DNA of 30,207 nt from Brugia malayi (taxonomy: Eukaryota; Nematoda; Chromadorea; Rhabditida; Onchocercidae): positions 1 to 30,207 of the forward strand of contig NW_025062318.1 in NCBI RefSeq assembly GCF_000002995.4, written 5' to 3'. Under the pieces are notes generated by a model. It ran no database searches. It saw only the letters and a list, made by a program, of their open reading frames with translations, and was not told the DNA's origin. Made by a program: the position numbers and the translations under genes. Below, one piece after another: positions 12,163 to 22,453 of this stretch (its first letter is position 1; the number at the start of each line of letters is the position of its first letter).

Positions 12163-12314
12163 CCCTCACTCATTCATATTTGAGTTAACAAGTCAGGTCT
12201 TTTAGCTACTGACTGTAACAATCAGTCAATGAGGAAAAACGAAATAACCAACCTATCAACATTCAAAAAAAAATCTTGAAAAAAATAATACTTAAATTGC
12301 TTAAAAAACTCGAA

Positions 12315-12336
12315 TTTTTTTTTTTTTTTTTTTTTT
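12315..12336. repeat. Poly-T run (22)
   Basis: Homopolymer tract in the convergent intergenic region. It is shortened to 19 in the duplicate (20619-20637). Confidence 0.95.
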
Positions 12337-12427
12337 GTAACTAACTCTATAATATCGTATTTTTTCAGTTTTTAGGGTTATTGAATATCAATTCATATAA
12401 TATTTTGATAGCTCCGGATGATGTACA

Positions 12428-12433
12428 TTTATT
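12428..12433 (-). terminator. Possible polyadenylation signal of the importin-alpha-like gene
   Basis: AATAAA on the minus strand about 180 bases beyond the TGA stop. This is an inference from the hexamer and its position only; such hexamers are common in AT-rich DNA. Confidence 0.3.
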
Positions 12434-12609
12434 TATCAGTGAAAATTAAACAATGAAATATGGCATCATTTAGCAAACATTATCATTCATGAATATTTCT
12501 AAATCAGGTTAAACATATCCGATTATTTATCTTAATAATTTTAAGCTCAAAATTTTTGCAAAACTTTTTCATTATCGATCTTTTTTTTTGATATGCTCGC
12601 TAATATTAT

Positions 12610-15600
12610 TCAGCGAATCAATATATATGTGTTCGCTGGAATTCGTTGTAATTTATAATCGCTTTCTTTATTTAATATTTGCCTTGCTCGTACCTGAAGT
12701 TCTTTGTATGTAATATAATTATTAATTTCTTAATTAATCGTTTGCTAACACTAATTATTCCAATATTATTCGTCTGAAATTAATGATAGCCAATATAACT
12801 AACCTTAACATGTATATCATAGCAATTATTTTGATTTTGAGCAATTTGACGTAACGCTTCCATAATCTGATAATTTTCAAGTATAAAAAAATAATTGATT
12901 TGCTTTTCGATCAACAATTCAATAGCATCTAGTGTTCGTTCTATCAAGTCATGCTCAGCATGCATATTGAGCACGTGTGGTACTATACTAAGCACGTTGC
13001 TTGCACATAGCCAACGTGATCGATTTTCACTGGCACCAGTTAACGCATTTATAACTGTCCAACCTATTTCCTAAAATATGCTGCAAATTAGTAGTGAACT
13101 TTTATGAAATTACAATTTGAAACGATTTAAAAAAACCTTGCGAATGCGATGATCATCGTTATAGAATGTGCCAATAAGTATTTCAACGATATCATTCGTT
13201 TCAAACAGTAAATCAATTTGTCGCTGTGAACCAGCCGCTATATTACTAAGAATCCACATTATTTCATGTTTTTGATTAATTGGCATCATAGGTCCAAATA
13301 ATTCCATCTACAAAATAATTACATTACTTAATATGACAAGCAAATTTATATTTGTATTGTTAAGATATGATTTTTACGTGCAAAAGTACTCGTCAAATGA
13401 TGCATTGATATCTCATTTGCTTATCATTAAAATGAAGTAGACTAAACTCATCGATTAGCTGTCAGAAATCTACTAATGACTTCCCTTTCAATTGGCACTG
13501 ATAATAGTTGCTAAGCTTAATCCATTATTAATTAAGACAGGTGTGGGAGTAGTTAAACTAATGAAATAGGTAATTTAATTCATGTAAACCTTAATTAAAT
13601 TATCGTATCAGATACAGCATGAAAATTGTTTAAGATAAGAGCTTTTTTGATCATTTGAAAATCAAATGAGATTAACTAAGATCGTTGATCAATAATGAGT
13701 TGCTTGAAACTGATGCAATGAATTGAAATGTAAAGTGATGAGGTACCATGCGCGGTAATAAGCCAGCATTGAGAACTGCTTGAGTTTGTGCATCATTTCC
13801 CGCCACCAAATTCCCGAGTGCTCTCAGTGCTGCACGCATTGTACGCTTTTCAGCTAGCAGTTCGATCAGTCTTTCCAACAAAGCTGGCGTTTGCAATACT
13901 GCATCAATCTGATTTTGTTGTCAGTAAGCAAACATTCTAACAAATCATTTTACTACAAAAAAAAAAAAAAAAAAAAAAAAGAAAAAATAATCATTAAATT
14001 GATCATTCTTCATAAACAACACGGTTACTTCATCTTACTTCATCATTACATCATTACTTCTTACATCATTACTTCATCATACCTAAAAAATTTATTAAAT
14101 AATTTCAAGTTGTACCTGCCCACCACCAACATGATCAACAGCAATGTATGCTATCGCCCAAATTGCGTCCATTTTTATTTTAGAATCTTCCAAATACAGC
14201 ACTGGACGAAGACCAGTTAATGCTGCTCGAACAAACTAAAAATAAAATATTTAATTATTCTCTTATTATTTATTTTATTATAATAAATAATTTCATTTTA
14301 AAAACTTGAATAGGAAAATGTAAAGAATGAAATATACATTTTATTTTATGGCTCATAAATATAATTAAACTAACCATAATATCAAGTGTTCGAATACCAC
14401 CACGAATTATCTGTGATAAAGCCCAGATAAGATTTCGTATCCATTTTGAACGGATGAACATTGGACTAATAAGAACATCGATCATAAGTGGTAGTGCAGC
14501 ACTGCTTTGTACCTGTATCGCCACTACTTATTGTAACTAATAGGTAAGAATAAAAATAAAAGTTATAAATATAGTAATAAGAAAATAAAATAAATGTTGT
14601 TTATGAATTCGCAAGTTATCATATCGTTGCTATTATTTGTTGTCACTGTTGCTACTGAAGTATTACCATTTCTTGACATGTACGACAATCCAACGCAATA
14701 TTACCAAGAGCCCAGAAAACCTGATCTCGAGTTTCACCATCTGTTTCTGCGGCACATTCGACCAATGCTTCTAGACCACCCTTACAAATAACTTATCTCA
14801 CCAAGAAAAATCATTAAATAGCTTAAAAAAAGTAAATTATTGATTATTAATAATGAAATATACATTATAGAAGATATATTCATATATAAACCTACGTATT
14901 GAATTATTTTATAGCATGTTTCATGCGGTGAACAGGCGCAATTAGTAAGTGCCCAAGCAGCATCTCTTTGAATATTAGCAAAATCCACTCGCAAACAACG
15001 AATGAGACTTTTAATCTAAAAAACCATTTGAACTACATTTCCAATTAACCATGACAAAATTTTTGTAGATTAACTAGAAAACTGCAAATGTTGATAGATA
15101 TGAAAAAAAAAAAAAAAAAGAAAAAATGCTTTAATAGGTGTTTTCTTACTACAAATCATTTATTAATTAGATCAGATCGATGAATTAAATGATAAGCAAT
15201 ACCTATCAAAAATTGAAACTAACAAATACATGAAAGAAATGAACTAAAAACCAACGAGTGCATCTGCAAAAGATGGCGGTGGGAGATGATTATGAATCAG
15301 TAAACGTCGAAAATATTCGACAGCACATGCCTAAATTCTTTCAATATGGTATTTTTCCATTAAAAAATATATGGTCTAAATGAAGTTTAACAAGTACATA
15401 AAGCATATTAATGATAATAAAAGAATGGAAATGGACAAAGAAAAAGATATTTGTTAAGTAATAATTAAATTCTGAATGAATATTTGATATATGAATATAG
15501 TGAAATATATTTTTTTATGCAATGAAAGATCAACTAGGCAATTAGAATGAAGGTAATGAAAGCGCATTCAGTAGAAAAAACGGTGAGGTAAAATGTGAGA

Positions 15601-16061
15601 GATGTTACAGAGAAAAAATTATAAAAAAAAAAAAACAAAACAAATAAGTAGATTCATTCATTCATTCATTCATTCATTCATTCATTTTTAATTCACATGT
15701 TTATGCTTATTGAACTGAATTGTTTCATCTGTACTCAATCATTTATATATTTAAAGTCTAAAATTAATTAAAACTTGTAATTATATTTATAATAATTGTA
15801 ATGGATATACTTTAATATAAGCTCTATGCTCAAATTTTTCACTTAATCTTTTTTTCCTTTTCTCGCTTTTGATTATTTATTTTAAGAAATTACTGTAGCT
15901 TTATTTAAGCAGAGTTGGTTGATGTAATTAATTGTAGAAAAAGAAAATATGATTGATACCTGAGCAGGTAGTGAATTATACGGTAAAAGAAGTTGCAAAT
16001 AAAGTTCGATTTCGGCGTTATACGAGTTATCATCACCTTCACGAATCGTTTTAATTTCCAT
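12610..16061 (-). CDS. Importin subunit alpha-like armadillo protein (10 exons)
   Basis: Nuclear import adaptor of the karyopherin-alpha family, which bridges NLS-bearing cargo to importin-beta. Exons on the minus strand, 5' to 3': 16061-15960, 15330-15256, 15015-14896, 14780-14667, 14512-14375, 14235-14116, 13908-13747, 13307-13137, 13070-12804, 12693-12610. All splices are GT-AG and phase 0, giving 450 residues. Armadillo repeats are clear: AAWALTN (W80/N84), VFWALGN (W122/N126, then D130 at the P2-lysine pocket), IWALSQ (W167, with Gln replacing the usual Asn), IWAIAY (W209), RALGN (R252/N256) then AGNDAQTQ, MWILSN (W295/N299), GWTVIN (W338/N342). The family is usually ~520-540 residues. 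The basic importin-beta-binding N-terminus and the acidic C-terminus are missing from this model. ATG 16061 is chosen as the first in-frame ATG; a CATTCTAG acceptor ~70 bases upstream could be a trans-splice site or the end of an intron after an unseen first exon. The exon 2/3 junction leaves a 3-residue gap against relatives. Confidence 0.88.
13957..13980. repeat. Poly-A run (24) in intron 6
   Basis: Homopolymer within intron 6 of the importin-alpha-like gene. On the gene's strand it is a T-tract about 50 bases before the exon 7 acceptor. The duplicated island stops about a dozen bases past the matching run (22344-22367). Confidence 0.95.
15103..15119. repeat. Poly-A run (17) in intron 2
   Basis: Homopolymer in intron 2 of the importin-alpha-like gene. 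It reads as a T-tract on the coding strand. Confidence 0.9.
15652..15686. repeat. (ATTC)n microsatellite in intron 1
   Basis: Nearly nine perfect ATTC units inside the 629-base first intron of the importin-alpha-like gene. Confidence 0.95.
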
Positions 16062-16525
16062 TACCGTTGAGAATTTCAAATATTTTGCAAACAATTTGTT
16101 AAATAGCTTTTCTTGATAGCTAGAATGAGAACTTACGATGAATTACCGCAACAGTGCTAACAATGAAGAATAAACTGATCAATCTTTTAATTATCTTACT
16201 ACTTAAATCATTTCATTCATTCTTATGAAATTTTCATAAAACATAATAAGAATCTTTGCATAATTATTTATTTACCATTTGCTTACCAACTTTATTTGTT
16301 TGCATATTGTTTAACAAATTTAAAAAGCGAAAACGTTAAGCAGAATTTCAGCTTATAGATAATAAAAACAATGAATAATTATCATTATCACTGCTGACAA
16401 AAAAATTCGTTTCTTTTAAATTTTTCTTATCAGAAAAAATTTATACTGAAACTTATGATGTAATGTTATTTTTAGCATAAAAACTGAAAATCTATGGAGA
16501 ATTCAAATAAGGAATGTTATGACTT
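16062..16525 (-). promoter_or_regulatory. Upstream region of the importin-alpha-like gene
   Basis: About 460 bases separate the chosen start codon from the satellite, so any promoter, 5' UTR or first exon must lie here or inside the repeat. Visible on the minus strand are a TATAAA (16445-16440), an ATG with a short frame ending near a GTAAGC donor (about 16305), and a TTCTCATTCTAG acceptor about 70 bases upstream of the start ATG. The short ATG frame does not join in phase to that acceptor, so no first exon was assigned. No IBB-like Arg/Lys-rich stretch was found in any frame. Confidence 0.35.
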
Positions 16526-18188
16526 TAACTCATACCATTTCTGTACAGATATAACAATATAACTGGATGATATTTTGATTAATTCATTGACTCATACCAT
16601 TTCTCTGCAGATATAACATTATCACTAGAAGACATTTTGATTAATTCATCATTTCTCTACAGATATAACATTATCACTAGAAGACATTTTGATTAATTCA
16701 TTAACTCATACCATTTCTCTGCAGATATAACATTATCACTAGAAGACATTTTGATTAATTCATTAACTCATATCATTCTCTGCAGAAACAGCAATATCAT
16801 TAGAAGACATTTTGATTAACTCATCATTTCCCTACAGATATAACACTATCACTAGAAGAAGTAATTGATTAATTCGTTAACTCATACCTTCTCTCTGCAG
16901 ATAAAACAATATCACTAGAAGATATTTTGATTAATTCATTTACTCATACCATTTCACGACCGATAAACAATATTACTAAAAGATATTTTGAATAAATTCA
17001 TTAACTCATACCTTTTCTCTAACAATATAACTAGAGGATATCTTGATTAATTCATTAACTCATACCATTTCTCTGCAGATATAACAATATCACTAAAAGA
17101 TATTTTGATTAATTCATTAACTCATCCACTTCTCTACAGATATAACAATATCACAAGAAGATATCTTGATTAATACATTAACTCATACCATTTCTCACAG
17201 ATAAACAATATTACTAAAAGAAATTTTGATTAATCCATTAACTCATACCATTTCTCTGCAGATATAACAATATCACTAGAAGATATTTTGATTAATTCAT
17301 TAACTCATACCATTTCTCCACTGATGCAACAATATCTCTAGAAGACATTTTGATTAATCCATTAACTCATACCATTTCTGTACAGATATAACAATATCAC
17401 TAGAAGATATTTTGATTATTTCATTTACTCGTAGCATTTCTGTACAGATATAACAATATCACTAGAAGATACTTTGATTAATTCATTAACTCATACCATT
17501 TCTCGACAGATAAACAATATTACTAAAAGATTTTTTGAATAAATTCATTAACTCATACCATTTCTCTAACAATATAACTAGAAGATATTTTGATTAATTC
17601 ATTAACTCATCCACTTCTCTACAGATATAATCATATCACTAAAAGATATATTGATTAATTCATTAACTCATACTATTTCTCTACAGATATAACAATATCA
17701 CAAGAAGATGTTTTAATTAATTCATTAACTCATCCATTTCTCTACCAATATTACAAGATGACCAGAAGACATTTTTAATTCATTAACTCATATCATTTCT
17801 CTACAGATATAACAATATCACTAGAAGATATCTTGATTAATTCATTAACTCATGCCGTTTCTCTGCAGATGCAACAATATCACTAGAAGATATTTTGATT
17901 AATTCATTAACTCATTCCATTTCTCTACAGATAAACAATATTACTGAAAGATATTTTGTTTATATTCATTAACTCATGCCATTTCTGTACAGATATAACA
18001 ATATCACTAGAAGATATTTTGATTAATTCATGCCATTTCTCTGCAAATATTGGTCACTAGAAGACATTTTGATTAATTCATTAACTCGTACCATTTCCCT
18101 ACCAGTATAACACGAATACAAGTAGACATTTTGATTAATTCATATCATTTCTCTGCAAATATAACATTATCACTAGAAGGTATTTTGA
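16526..18188. repeat. 62-bp satellite array, block C
   Basis: About 1.66 kb of the diverged 62-bp satellite, joined to the duplicated island exactly as block B is joined to the first island. It aligns with about 8298-9953. Some monomer variants match block A and others match block B, so it is a mosaic. No gene is seen. Confidence 0.92.
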
Positions 18189-18230
18189 TGATCTATATTA
18201 CCACCAAAAAGCTCTCATGATTCGATTTGT

Positions 18231-18620
18231 ATGGTAATTACAGCACATAATGATCCGATACTCACCTACTCAAATGTTCCTACTACTTCTGCTGCTGCTG
18301 CTAACGATGATACTGCTCGTGCTATCGGTGGTGGTGCTACTGGAATTGGTACTACTGATTGTGGTGTTATCGATGATGATACTATTAGAGATTGTGTCAT
18401 TACTGATTGTACTATTGGTAAAATGGTGCTATTGATGGTACTGTTGGCGGTGGTGCTATTGGTGGCGGCTGAAATTCGAACCAGTAGCAGTCAAGAATCG
18501 GCATCAAATTTGAAACGACGATCTAAATTTGAGCAAATCCCATTACGAACTGAACCACCAAAAAGTCGCAAAGAATTACGTAAGGAACGACAGGCACATG
18601 AAAAAACTGATACGAAGTGA
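18231..18620 (+). CDS. Second copy of the hypothetical small protein
   Basis: Identical 129-codon open frame to that at 9996-10385. It has the same internal ATG (18423) that would begin a signal-peptide-like stretch, and the same basic tail with KRR and RKELRKER. The surroundings (satellite upstream, hairpin and candidate exon downstream) are also conserved. Family unknown. Exact identity, in contrast to the indel-rich sequence further right, reflects recent duplication, gene conversion or assembly effects. As with the first copy, the start and possible splicing (donor after 18579) are uncertain. Confidence 0.42.
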   Translation: MVITAHNDPILTYSNVPTTSAAAANDDTARAIGGGATGIGTTDCGVIDDDTIRDCVITDCTIGKMVLLMVLLAVVLLVAAEIRTSSSQESASNLKRRSKFEQIPLRTEPPKSRKELRKERQAHEKTDTK

Positions 18621-18916
18621 TTTTAGAATGATCAATGAATTATTAATTTCTTGGATTTCAATTTTAATTCCCTCCTTACTATCATAACATCTTTTCTTCA
18701 TTTCCCAATGTGCTAATTGTAAGTTTGAGAAGAATAAAAAGGGAAATATTTGTTCTTTCTGACTTTGCCATAAACATACTAAATTACAGGTAAAATCAAT
18801 CAAACTTAGAATTATATTTGATTTCTCAGAGTAAAAAATTTTTTGAAATGGTTTAGTTTGTTTAGAAGAGAAAAAATGAAACAATATTTTTTGGTTCTTA
18901 TCAAAACAAAAGAAAA

Positions 18917-18957
18917 AAACGTATTCACGTATCATATAATGTTACGTGAATACGTTT
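18917..18957. repeat. Second copy of the 15-bp-arm hairpin
   Basis: Arms at 18917-18931 and 18943-18957, with the loop and both arms identical to 10680-10720. Confidence 0.85.
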
Positions 18958-19037
18958 CCAAAAAGTTTCATTTTTTTTCAAAAAGTGTTCAAAAAGTTTC
19001 GTTTTTTTTTTAAGTATCATTTTCTTTTTCTTAAAAG

Positions 19038-19109
19038 CGGTAATCTTACGTTCGTTGACTGATGATATGATAGTTAATAAGGATTACGATATAATGCTCA
19101 AATCATACG
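19038..19109 (+). CDS. Candidate internal exon, second copy
   Basis: Same 72 bases as 10801-10872, but followed by a canonical GTAAGT donor, where the first copy reads GTAATG after loss of one G. This is the better-looking splice site of the two. Function is not recognised and exon status is inferred. Confidence 0.28.
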
Positions 19110-20916
19110 GTAAGTGCATTCTGTAACATAGGAATAGATAATATTTGTGATGATCTAATTATGTGATTGTGTTATTATTACTGTGATAATGATCGGTAAG
19201 GCAACAATTATATTAATAAAAGTAAGAGGAAATGAGAAGAAATATTTATATATTTAATTCATTGTAGTCGAATAGAAGCTTATTTTATTATTTATTGTCA
19301 TTCAAATAGTAATTAGATTTAGGTATTATTCTTTCATTATCCCTAGTGAATCATACTCTTATGTAACCTAAATGTTATATGTAAGTCGTTAAAATGATAG
19401 CATTTCTTCTTAATGTGATTACAGCACTACATTAATTAATGATAACATATAACAAGGTTTATGGCAATCTTTAATGACAAAATAAGTTGTTCTGTGGGAT
19501 TCATGAGCAAATACAAGATATTTGTTGATGATTGAATTTATAATGTTAGTTTTATATTAAAGTTCAATAAATCATTATCCTGCACATTTGTAGTTTACTT
19601 GATCATATTACAGTATCTCAAACAATTTCGGGTATTGTTGTATTCAAAAATACCGGTAATTTTCTACTTCATTTAAATATCGATTAAATAACCGATTTTG
19701 GTTGATACATCGTTTGTCCCTATCTCATTCATTTATGCTTTTTCAATGAAATGCTCAACAATACATGATACAATCAGTCTTCAATTGATATTTTAGAATT
19801 TATTTTTATTTTTAAAATTTCTTCATTACTTTTTTAGAAAAAAAAACTAAACAACTCAAATCACAAAAATATTTACTAATCACCATCGAGAAATTATGAT
19901 GTATTATAATATATATATAATATATATTATAATAATTCTGAAATATTTCTATTCTAAGTTTTACTGCATAGTATTATCTAACACTATCAACTTGCGCACG
20001 TTAAAAAAAAAGCAGTTAATAAATGAATTATAAATCTGACTATATTTATTTTTTCTTTTTTTTAAACTTTACTGTTACTTTTTTACTGTTAAACTTGTGG
20101 AAATTTCCTATTTGTGCAGATTTGTGTTATCGTATCAGTATTATGATATAATTTTTAATGTTAATCTGTGTCTTATTTACCTCAAGTGAATACAATTTTT
20201 GTACTTGTTTTGTTAGTGTTGGTTTGAGTTTAATTAATACTGAGTGGAATTTTCACGTATCCACTATATAATGAAACCCGATACAGATCTCGAGATTCTA
20301 CAATATCGACGGACAAGAATCACGATGTGAACTATCAAGAAATGAAACTCTAACTTTGTTTCACATACAAAGCTGGTAGCTACAAGCAATTTTTTAGCGC
20401 TTTTGGAATGATATGTTTTATAAGTATTAAAAGTATTTTTAATGTTAGGTGTTCGAAGTTAACCCTCACTCATTCATATTTGAGTTTAACAGAGTCAGGT
20501 TTTACGTACTGTACTGTAACAATCAGTCAATGAGGAAAAACGAAATAAACACAACCTATCAAACATTCAAAAAAAATAATCTTGAAAAAATAATACTTAA
20601 ATTGCTTAAAAAACCGAATTTTTTTTTTTTTTTTTTTGTAACATAACTCCTATAATATCGTATTTTTCAGTTCTTTAGGTTATTGAATATCAATTCATAT
20701 AATATTTGATAGCTCCGATGATATGACATTTATTATATCAGTGAAAATTAAACAATGAAATATGGCATCATTTAGCAAACATTATCATTCATGAATATTT
20801 CTAAATCACGAGTTAAAAATATCCGATTATTTATTCTTAATAATTTTAAGCTCAATTTTTTGCCAAAACTTTATTCATTATCGATCTGTTTTTTTTGATA
20901 TGCTCGCTAATATTAT
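19110..20916. pseudogene. Indel-rich copy of the plus-strand gene's 3' part and intergenic DNA
   Basis: Aligns with about 10873-12609 throughout but carries frequent one-base and few-base insertions and deletions. The part matching the candidate terminal exon is about 20287-20462; its frames are broken by several indels. The (TA)n run is disrupted, and about 70 bases at 20186-20257 are poorly matched to the first copy. No intact gene is seen. It is either a decayed copy or unpolished sequence. Confidence 0.5.
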
Positions 20917-22294
20917 TCAGCGAATCAACTATATATGTGTTCGCTGGAATTCGTTGTAATTTATAATCGCTTTCTTTATTTAATTATTTGCCTGTGCCTC
21001 TGTACCTGAAGTTCTTGTTATGTAATATAATTATTAATTTTCTTAATTAATCGTTGCTAAACATAATTATTCCAATATTATTCGCTCTGAAATTAATGAT
21101 AGCCAAATTCAATAACCTTAACATGGTATATTCATAGCAATTATTTTGATTTTGAGCAATTTGACGTAACGCTTCCATATCTGATAATTTCAAGTATAAA
21201 CAAAAATTAATTTGATTGCTTTTCGATCAACAATTCAATAGCACTCTAGTGTTTCTTTCTATCAAGTCATTCCTCAGCATTGCATATGCAGCACGATTTG
21301 TACCTATACTAAGCACGTTGCTTCTGGCACATAGCCAATGCTTGATTTTCGTGATACTTTTCGATGCATCGAGTAGCATATAGTATACTTCAACCGTATT
21401 TTATTCCTAATTATATGTCCTGTCTAATTATTAGTAACTTTATGATTTTTACAATTTTTGAAACGATTTAAAAAACGCTTGCGAATGCGATATCAGTCGT
21501 TATAGAATGTGCCAATAAGTTATTCAACGAATATTCATATCGTTTCAAACAGTAAATCAATTTGCTCGTGTGAACCAGCGCTTATTACTACAGAATCCAC
21601 ATTAATTATTATGTTTTTGATAATGATATATGGTCTATATATTCCTCTATATAATATATAATTACAATTATTAATATGACTAAGCATTATTGATTTTGGA
21701 TTTTGTATTGTTTTAAGCTATTATGCATTTTACGTGCAAAGATAGCTCGTCAAATGATGCATGATATCTCATTTGCTATATCATTAAAAATGAAGTAGAC
21801 TAAACTCATCGGAATCTAGCTGTCAGAAATCTTCTAATGATTCCCTTTCAATTGGCACTGATAATATGCTAAGGCTTAAGTCCATTATTAATTAGACAGG
21901 TGTGGGTAGTTAAAACTATGAAATAGGTATTTAATTCATGTAAACCTTATATTAAATTATCGTATCAGAACAAGCATGAAAATTGTTAAGATAAGAGCTT
22001 TTTTGATCATTGAAAAATCAAATTGACGATTAGCTTAAGATCGTGTATCTAATAATTAGTTTTTGATTAATCTGATCGTAATTAAGTTGAAATTGTAAGT
22101 GAGGGATGAGGTAACATGCGCCTGTAATAAGCCAGCATTGAGAACTGCTTGAGAAAATGTTGTGCATCATTCTCCCGCCACTATATTTATTCCCGAGTGC
22201 CTCTCAGTGCTGCACGCATTGTACGCTTTTCAGTAGCAGATTCCGATCAGTCTTTCCAAGCAAAGTTTGGCGTTTGCAGATACTGCATCCAATT
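20917..22294 (-). pseudogene. Truncated importin-alpha-like copy (exons 7-10)
   Basis: Matches to the last four exons of the gene at 12610-16061 lie, in gene order, at about 22294-22115 (exon 7), 21646-21478 (exon 8), 21406-21117 (exon 9) and 21005-20917 (exon 10). Each differs in length from its intact counterpart by bases not divisible by three (for example 290 versus 267 and 89 versus 84). Frames are therefore broken repeatedly. The exon 9 part near 21345-21400 is largely replaced by unrelated sequence. Exons 1-6 are absent because the duplication ends in intron 6. As written it cannot encode an importin. Whether this is true decay or raw-read error is open. Confidence 0.75.
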
Positions 22295-22453
22295 CTGATT
22301 TTGTTTGTCAGTAAGCAAACATTTCTAAACAAATATTTACTACAAAAAAAAAAAAAAAAAAAAAAAAGAAAAAAATAATCTTCATTATATATGTATTTCG
22401 TTTATTTTTCTATGTGATAGACAGACACGTTGACGTTGATGTTTATTCTTTGT
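22295..22453. other. Duplication end and junction with the right satellite array
   Basis: Holds the end of the intron 6 copy with a poly-A run (22344-22367), then about 70 bases (22381-22453) that match neither the island nor the satellite by eye, including ACAGACACGTTGACGTTGAT. The 62-bp array starts directly after a T-tract. No gene is seen. Confidence 0.6.

Larger units (their letters stand above)
12163..12609. other. Convergent 3' intergenic region
   Basis: Non-coding DNA between the candidate plus-strand terminal exon and the stop of the minus-strand importin-alpha-like gene. It contains a T22 run (12315-12336). A TTTATT at 12428-12433 reads AATAAA on the minus strand, about 180 bases past the importin-alpha stop, and is a plausible polyadenylation signal for that gene. 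A CTGACTG...CAGTCA short inverted repeat lies near 12207-12225. No gene is seen. Confidence 0.5.
16526..22380 (+). repeat. Segmental duplication of ~8298-13992 (second copy)
   Basis: Direct, non-adjacent copy of satellite plus island. Unique sequence from 18189 matches 9953 onward at an offset of 8,235 bases. The match is essentially exact to about 18800 and then accumulates single-base insertions and deletions. Homology ends at about 22380, just after a poly-A tract, corresponding to about 13992 in intron 6 of the importin-alpha-like gene. The copy therefore carries the plus-strand locus and importin-alpha exons 7-10 but lacks exons 1-6. Confidence 0.92.

Noticed and set aside
13891..14220. 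109-codon plus-strand frame
   Set aside because: It runs through a poly-A tract and antisense to exon 6. It is a composition-driven shadow.
14594..14791. 65-codon plus-strand frame with a signal-like start
   Set aside because: It is antisense to exon 4 of the importin-alpha-like gene, which has clear family similarity on the minus strand.
15015..15256. Alternative phase-1 donor keeping VG after exon 2 of the importin-alpha-like gene
   Set aside because: Joining it to the only good acceptor before exon 3 gives an immediate stop, so the phase-0 donor (CTC|GTTGGT) was used despite a 3-residue gap.
22157..22378. 73-codon plus-strand frame ending in poly-Lys
   Set aside because: It is antisense to the broken exon 7 copy and ends in the poly-A run.
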